Source of the DNA: Pseudomonadota bacterium
Lineage (GTDB): Bacteria > Myxococcota > Myxococcia > Myxococcales > Anaeromyxobacteraceae
Assembly (NCBI GenBank): GCA_023419875.1
Contig: JAEZXM010000539.1
Location: 1 to 7,678 of the forward strand
Length of the DNA: 7,678 bases
Direction of reading: 5' to 3'
Under the pieces are notes generated by a model. It searched no databases. It was not told the origin of the DNA and saw only the letters and a program-made list of their open reading frames with translations. Position 1 is the stretch's first letter; each line of letters starts with the position of its first letter. Of the stretch, positions 6,240 through 7,678 are shown one piece after another. The translations under genes and the position numbers were made by a program.

Positions 6240-7175
6240 ATGCGGATCCTCGTCACCGGCGGCGCGGGGTTCATCGGGTCACACCTGTGCGAGCGCCTGC
6301 TCCGGGAGGGGCACGACGTCCTCTGCCTCGACAACTTCTTCACCGGCAGGAAGGCGAACGTGGCGGGGCTCCTCGCGAACCCCCGGTTCGAGCTCCTCCG
6401 CCACGACGTGACCCAGCCGATCCTCCTCGAGGTGGATCACATCTACAACCTCGCCTGCCCGGCCTCTCCGGTCCACTACCAGTACAACCCGGTCAAGACC
6501 ATCAAGACGAGCGTCCTGGGCGCGATCCACATGCTCGGGCTCGCGAAGCGCGTGCGCGCGCGCATCCTCCAGGCCTCCACCTCCGAGGTCTACGGCGATC
6601 CGCTCGTGCACCCGCAGCCGGAGTCGTACTGGGGGAACGTGAACCCCATCGGCATCCGGAGCTGCTACGACGAGGGGAAGCGCGTCGCCGAGACCTTGAT
6701 GATGGACTACCACCGGCAGAACAAGGTGGACGTCCGCATCATCCGCATCTTCAACACCTACGGCCCGCGCATGGCGCTCGAGGACGGCCGGGTGGTCTCG
6801 AACTTCGTCGCCCAGGCGCTCCGGGGCGAGGACCTCACCGTCTTCGGCGACGGCTCGCAGACCCGCTCCTTCTGCTACGTGGACGACCTCGTCGAGGGCA
6901 TGGTCCGACTCATGAACCGCGAGGGCGTCACCGGGCCGGTGAACGTCGGGAACCCCACCGAGACCTCGGTCCTCGAGTTCGCGAAGCGCATCCTCGAGTA
7001 CACGGGCTCGCGCTCGCGCATCGTCCACCGGCCGCTCCCCTCCGACGACCCGAAGCAGCGCCAGCCGGACATCACGCTCGCGCGCGAGCTCCTCGGGTGG
7101 GAACCGAAGGTCTCGCTGGAGGCGGGCCTCCGGAAGACGATCGAGTACTTCGCGGGGCTCCTGAAGGGCGGGTGA
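6240..7175 (+). CDS. uxs: UDP-glucuronate decarboxylase (UDP-xylose synthase, 311 aa)
   Basis: A cytoplasmic NAD-dependent short-chain dehydrogenase/reductase that converts UDP-glucuronate to UDP-xylose through a 4-keto intermediate. The cofactor loop GGAGFIG is at 7-13, with D31 at the end of strand 2 suiting NAD. The stretch NLACPASPVHYQYNP (70-84), the catalytic region STSEVYGDP (113-121), YWGNVNPIGIRSCYDEGKR (130-148) with the Tyr143-xxx-Lys147 pair, and RIFNTYGPRM (169-178) are hallmark features of the soluble bacterial and eukaryotic UXS group. DDPKQRQPDI (269-278) supplies the conserved Arg274 region. Its length is that of the single-domain enzyme; it is not the ArnA decarboxylase, which carries an extra formyltransferase domain. 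The ATG is set by the Rossmann start. Its substrate would come from a UDP-glucose dehydrogenase not in the window. GDP-fucose synthase follows after 6 nt, so the two are very likely co-transcribed. Confidence 0.95.
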   Translation: MRILVTGGAGFIGSHLCERLLREGHDVLCLDNFFTGRKANVAGLLANPRFELLRHDVTQPILLEVDHIYNLACPASPVHYQYNPVKTIKTSVLGAIHMLGLAKRVRARILQASTSEVYGDPLVHPQPESYWGNVNPIGIRSCYDEGKRVAETLMMDYHRQNKVDVRIIRIFNTYGPRMALEDGRVVSNFVAQALRGEDLTVFGDGSQTRSFCYVDDLVEGMVRLMNREGVTGPVNVGNPTETSVLEFAKRILEYTGSRSRIVHRPLPSDDPKQRQPDITLARELLGWEPKVSLEAGLRKTIEYFAGLLKGG

Positions 7176-7181
7176 GCGGGG

Positions 7182-7678
7182 ATGTCGATCGACTGGCCGA
7201 GCGAGCGCGTGGTGGTGACGGGCGGGGCGGGGTTCCTCGGCTCCTACGTCGTCGAGGCGCTCCGGGCCCGCGGCGCGAAGGAGATTTTCGTCCCGCGCTC
7301 CCGCGAGTACGACCTCGTGAACCTCGAGGCGGTGCGGGCGCTCTACCGCGACGCCCGGCCGACGCTCGTCTTGCACCTCGCGGCGCGGGTCGGCGGCATC
7401 GGCGCGAACCAGGAGAACCCGGGCCGGTTCTTCTACGAGAACCTCATGATGGGCGTGCAGCTCCTCGAGGTGGGGCGGGAGGTCGGGCTCCGGAAGCTCG
7501 TGGCGCTCGGGACGATCTGCGCCTACCCGAAGCACTGCCCGGTGCCGTTCCGCGAGGAGGACCTCTGGAACGGCTACCCCGAGGAGACGAACGCCCCCTA
7601 CGGCCTCGCGAAGAAGATGCTGCTCGTCATGAGCGAGGCGTACCGGCAGCAGTACGGGTTCAACTCGAGCGTGCTCTT
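7182..7678 (+). CDS. fcl: GDP-L-fucose synthase, N-terminal part (165 codons, cut by window edge)
   Basis: Catalyses the epimerisation and NADPH-dependent reduction of GDP-4-keto-6-deoxy-mannose to GDP-L-fucose in the cytoplasm. Visible features are the cofactor loop GGAGFLG (14-20), LAARVGGIGANQENP (66-80), FFYENLMMG (83-91), GTICAYPK (110-117) and NAPYGLAKK (137-145). These give the catalytic Tyr140/Lys144 pair, Thr111 in place of the more usual Ser, and the conserved Cys113. About half of the roughly 310-320 residues expected are present. The ATG lies 6 nt after the uxs stop, with a weak GCGGGG-type ribosome site overlapping the gap. The GDP-mannose 4,6-dehydratase that feeds this enzyme is not in the window and would be expected nearby downstream. 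A GDP-sugar epimerase/reductase making colitose or another deoxysugar is a less likely alternative. Confidence 0.92.
   Translation, partial: MSIDWPSERVVVTGGAGFLGSYVVEALRARGAKEIFVPRSREYDLVNLEAVRALYRDARPTLVLHLAARVGGIGANQENPGRFFYENLMMGVQLLEVGREVGLRKLVALGTICAYPKHCPVPFREEDLWNGYPEETNAPYGLAKKMLLVMSEAYRQQYGFNSSVL

Noticed and set aside
6279..7535. Minus-strand open frame of 418 codons opposite uxs and fcl
   Set aside because: It is antisense to two strongly conserved genes, crosses their boundary and has shadow-type composition.
1..7678. CRISPR arrays, tRNA or rRNA genes, insertion sequences or attachment sites
   Set aside because: No regularly spaced repeats, RNA-gene landmarks, transposase motifs or terminal inverted repeats were seen on either strand.

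Overview
The window is a very GC-rich piece of bacterial chromosome. Its codon choice is dominated by CTC, GAG, GCG, CGC, ATC and AAG. This style, together with the gene content, suggests a myxobacterium, most likely close to Anaeromyxobacter. That is an inference from composition and recalled protein resemblance, not from a marker gene.

Layout. From the left edge to about 1.49 kb, the minus strand carries a multi-membrane-span protein of the O-antigen ligase / Wzy polymerase family, cut by the window edge. After a divergent intergenic gap of about 150 bp, everything else is on the plus strand. First comes a full-length polysaccharide co-polymerase fused to a bacterial tyrosine kinase (Wzc type). 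It is followed by a single protein joining a family 2 glycosyltransferase to a SAM methyltransferase. Next is a small two-gene module: a 68-residue protein overlapping a minimal nucleotidyltransferase-like protein. Then come UDP-glucuronate decarboxylase (UDP-xylose synthase) and the first 165 codons of GDP-L-fucose synthase, cut by the right edge.

How it works together. Apart from the small nucleotidyltransferase module, the genes read as part of a Wzy-dependent exopolysaccharide or O-antigen locus. Xylose and fucose donors would be made in the cytoplasm by the last two enzymes. The glycosyltransferase-methyltransferase would act on a lipid-linked sugar or glycan. The ligase/polymerase would join repeat units, and the Wzc protein would control chain length and export through tyrosine phosphorylation. 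No flippase, outer-membrane export channel or initiating phosphoglycosyltransferase is visible, so the locus must extend beyond the window if it is complete.

The most interesting signals are three. First, three plus-strand genes have promoter-like -10 elements only 6 to 8 bp before the start codon and no Shine-Dalgarno, implying leaderless mRNAs. Second, the overlapping small-protein/nucleotidyltransferase pair looks like a toxin-antitoxin-type cassette set inside the sugar locus. Third, the bifunctional glycosyltransferase-methyltransferase has an apparent charged insertion in its nucleotide-sugar domain. Very long open frames antisense to the real genes occur throughout and are GC-driven shadows.
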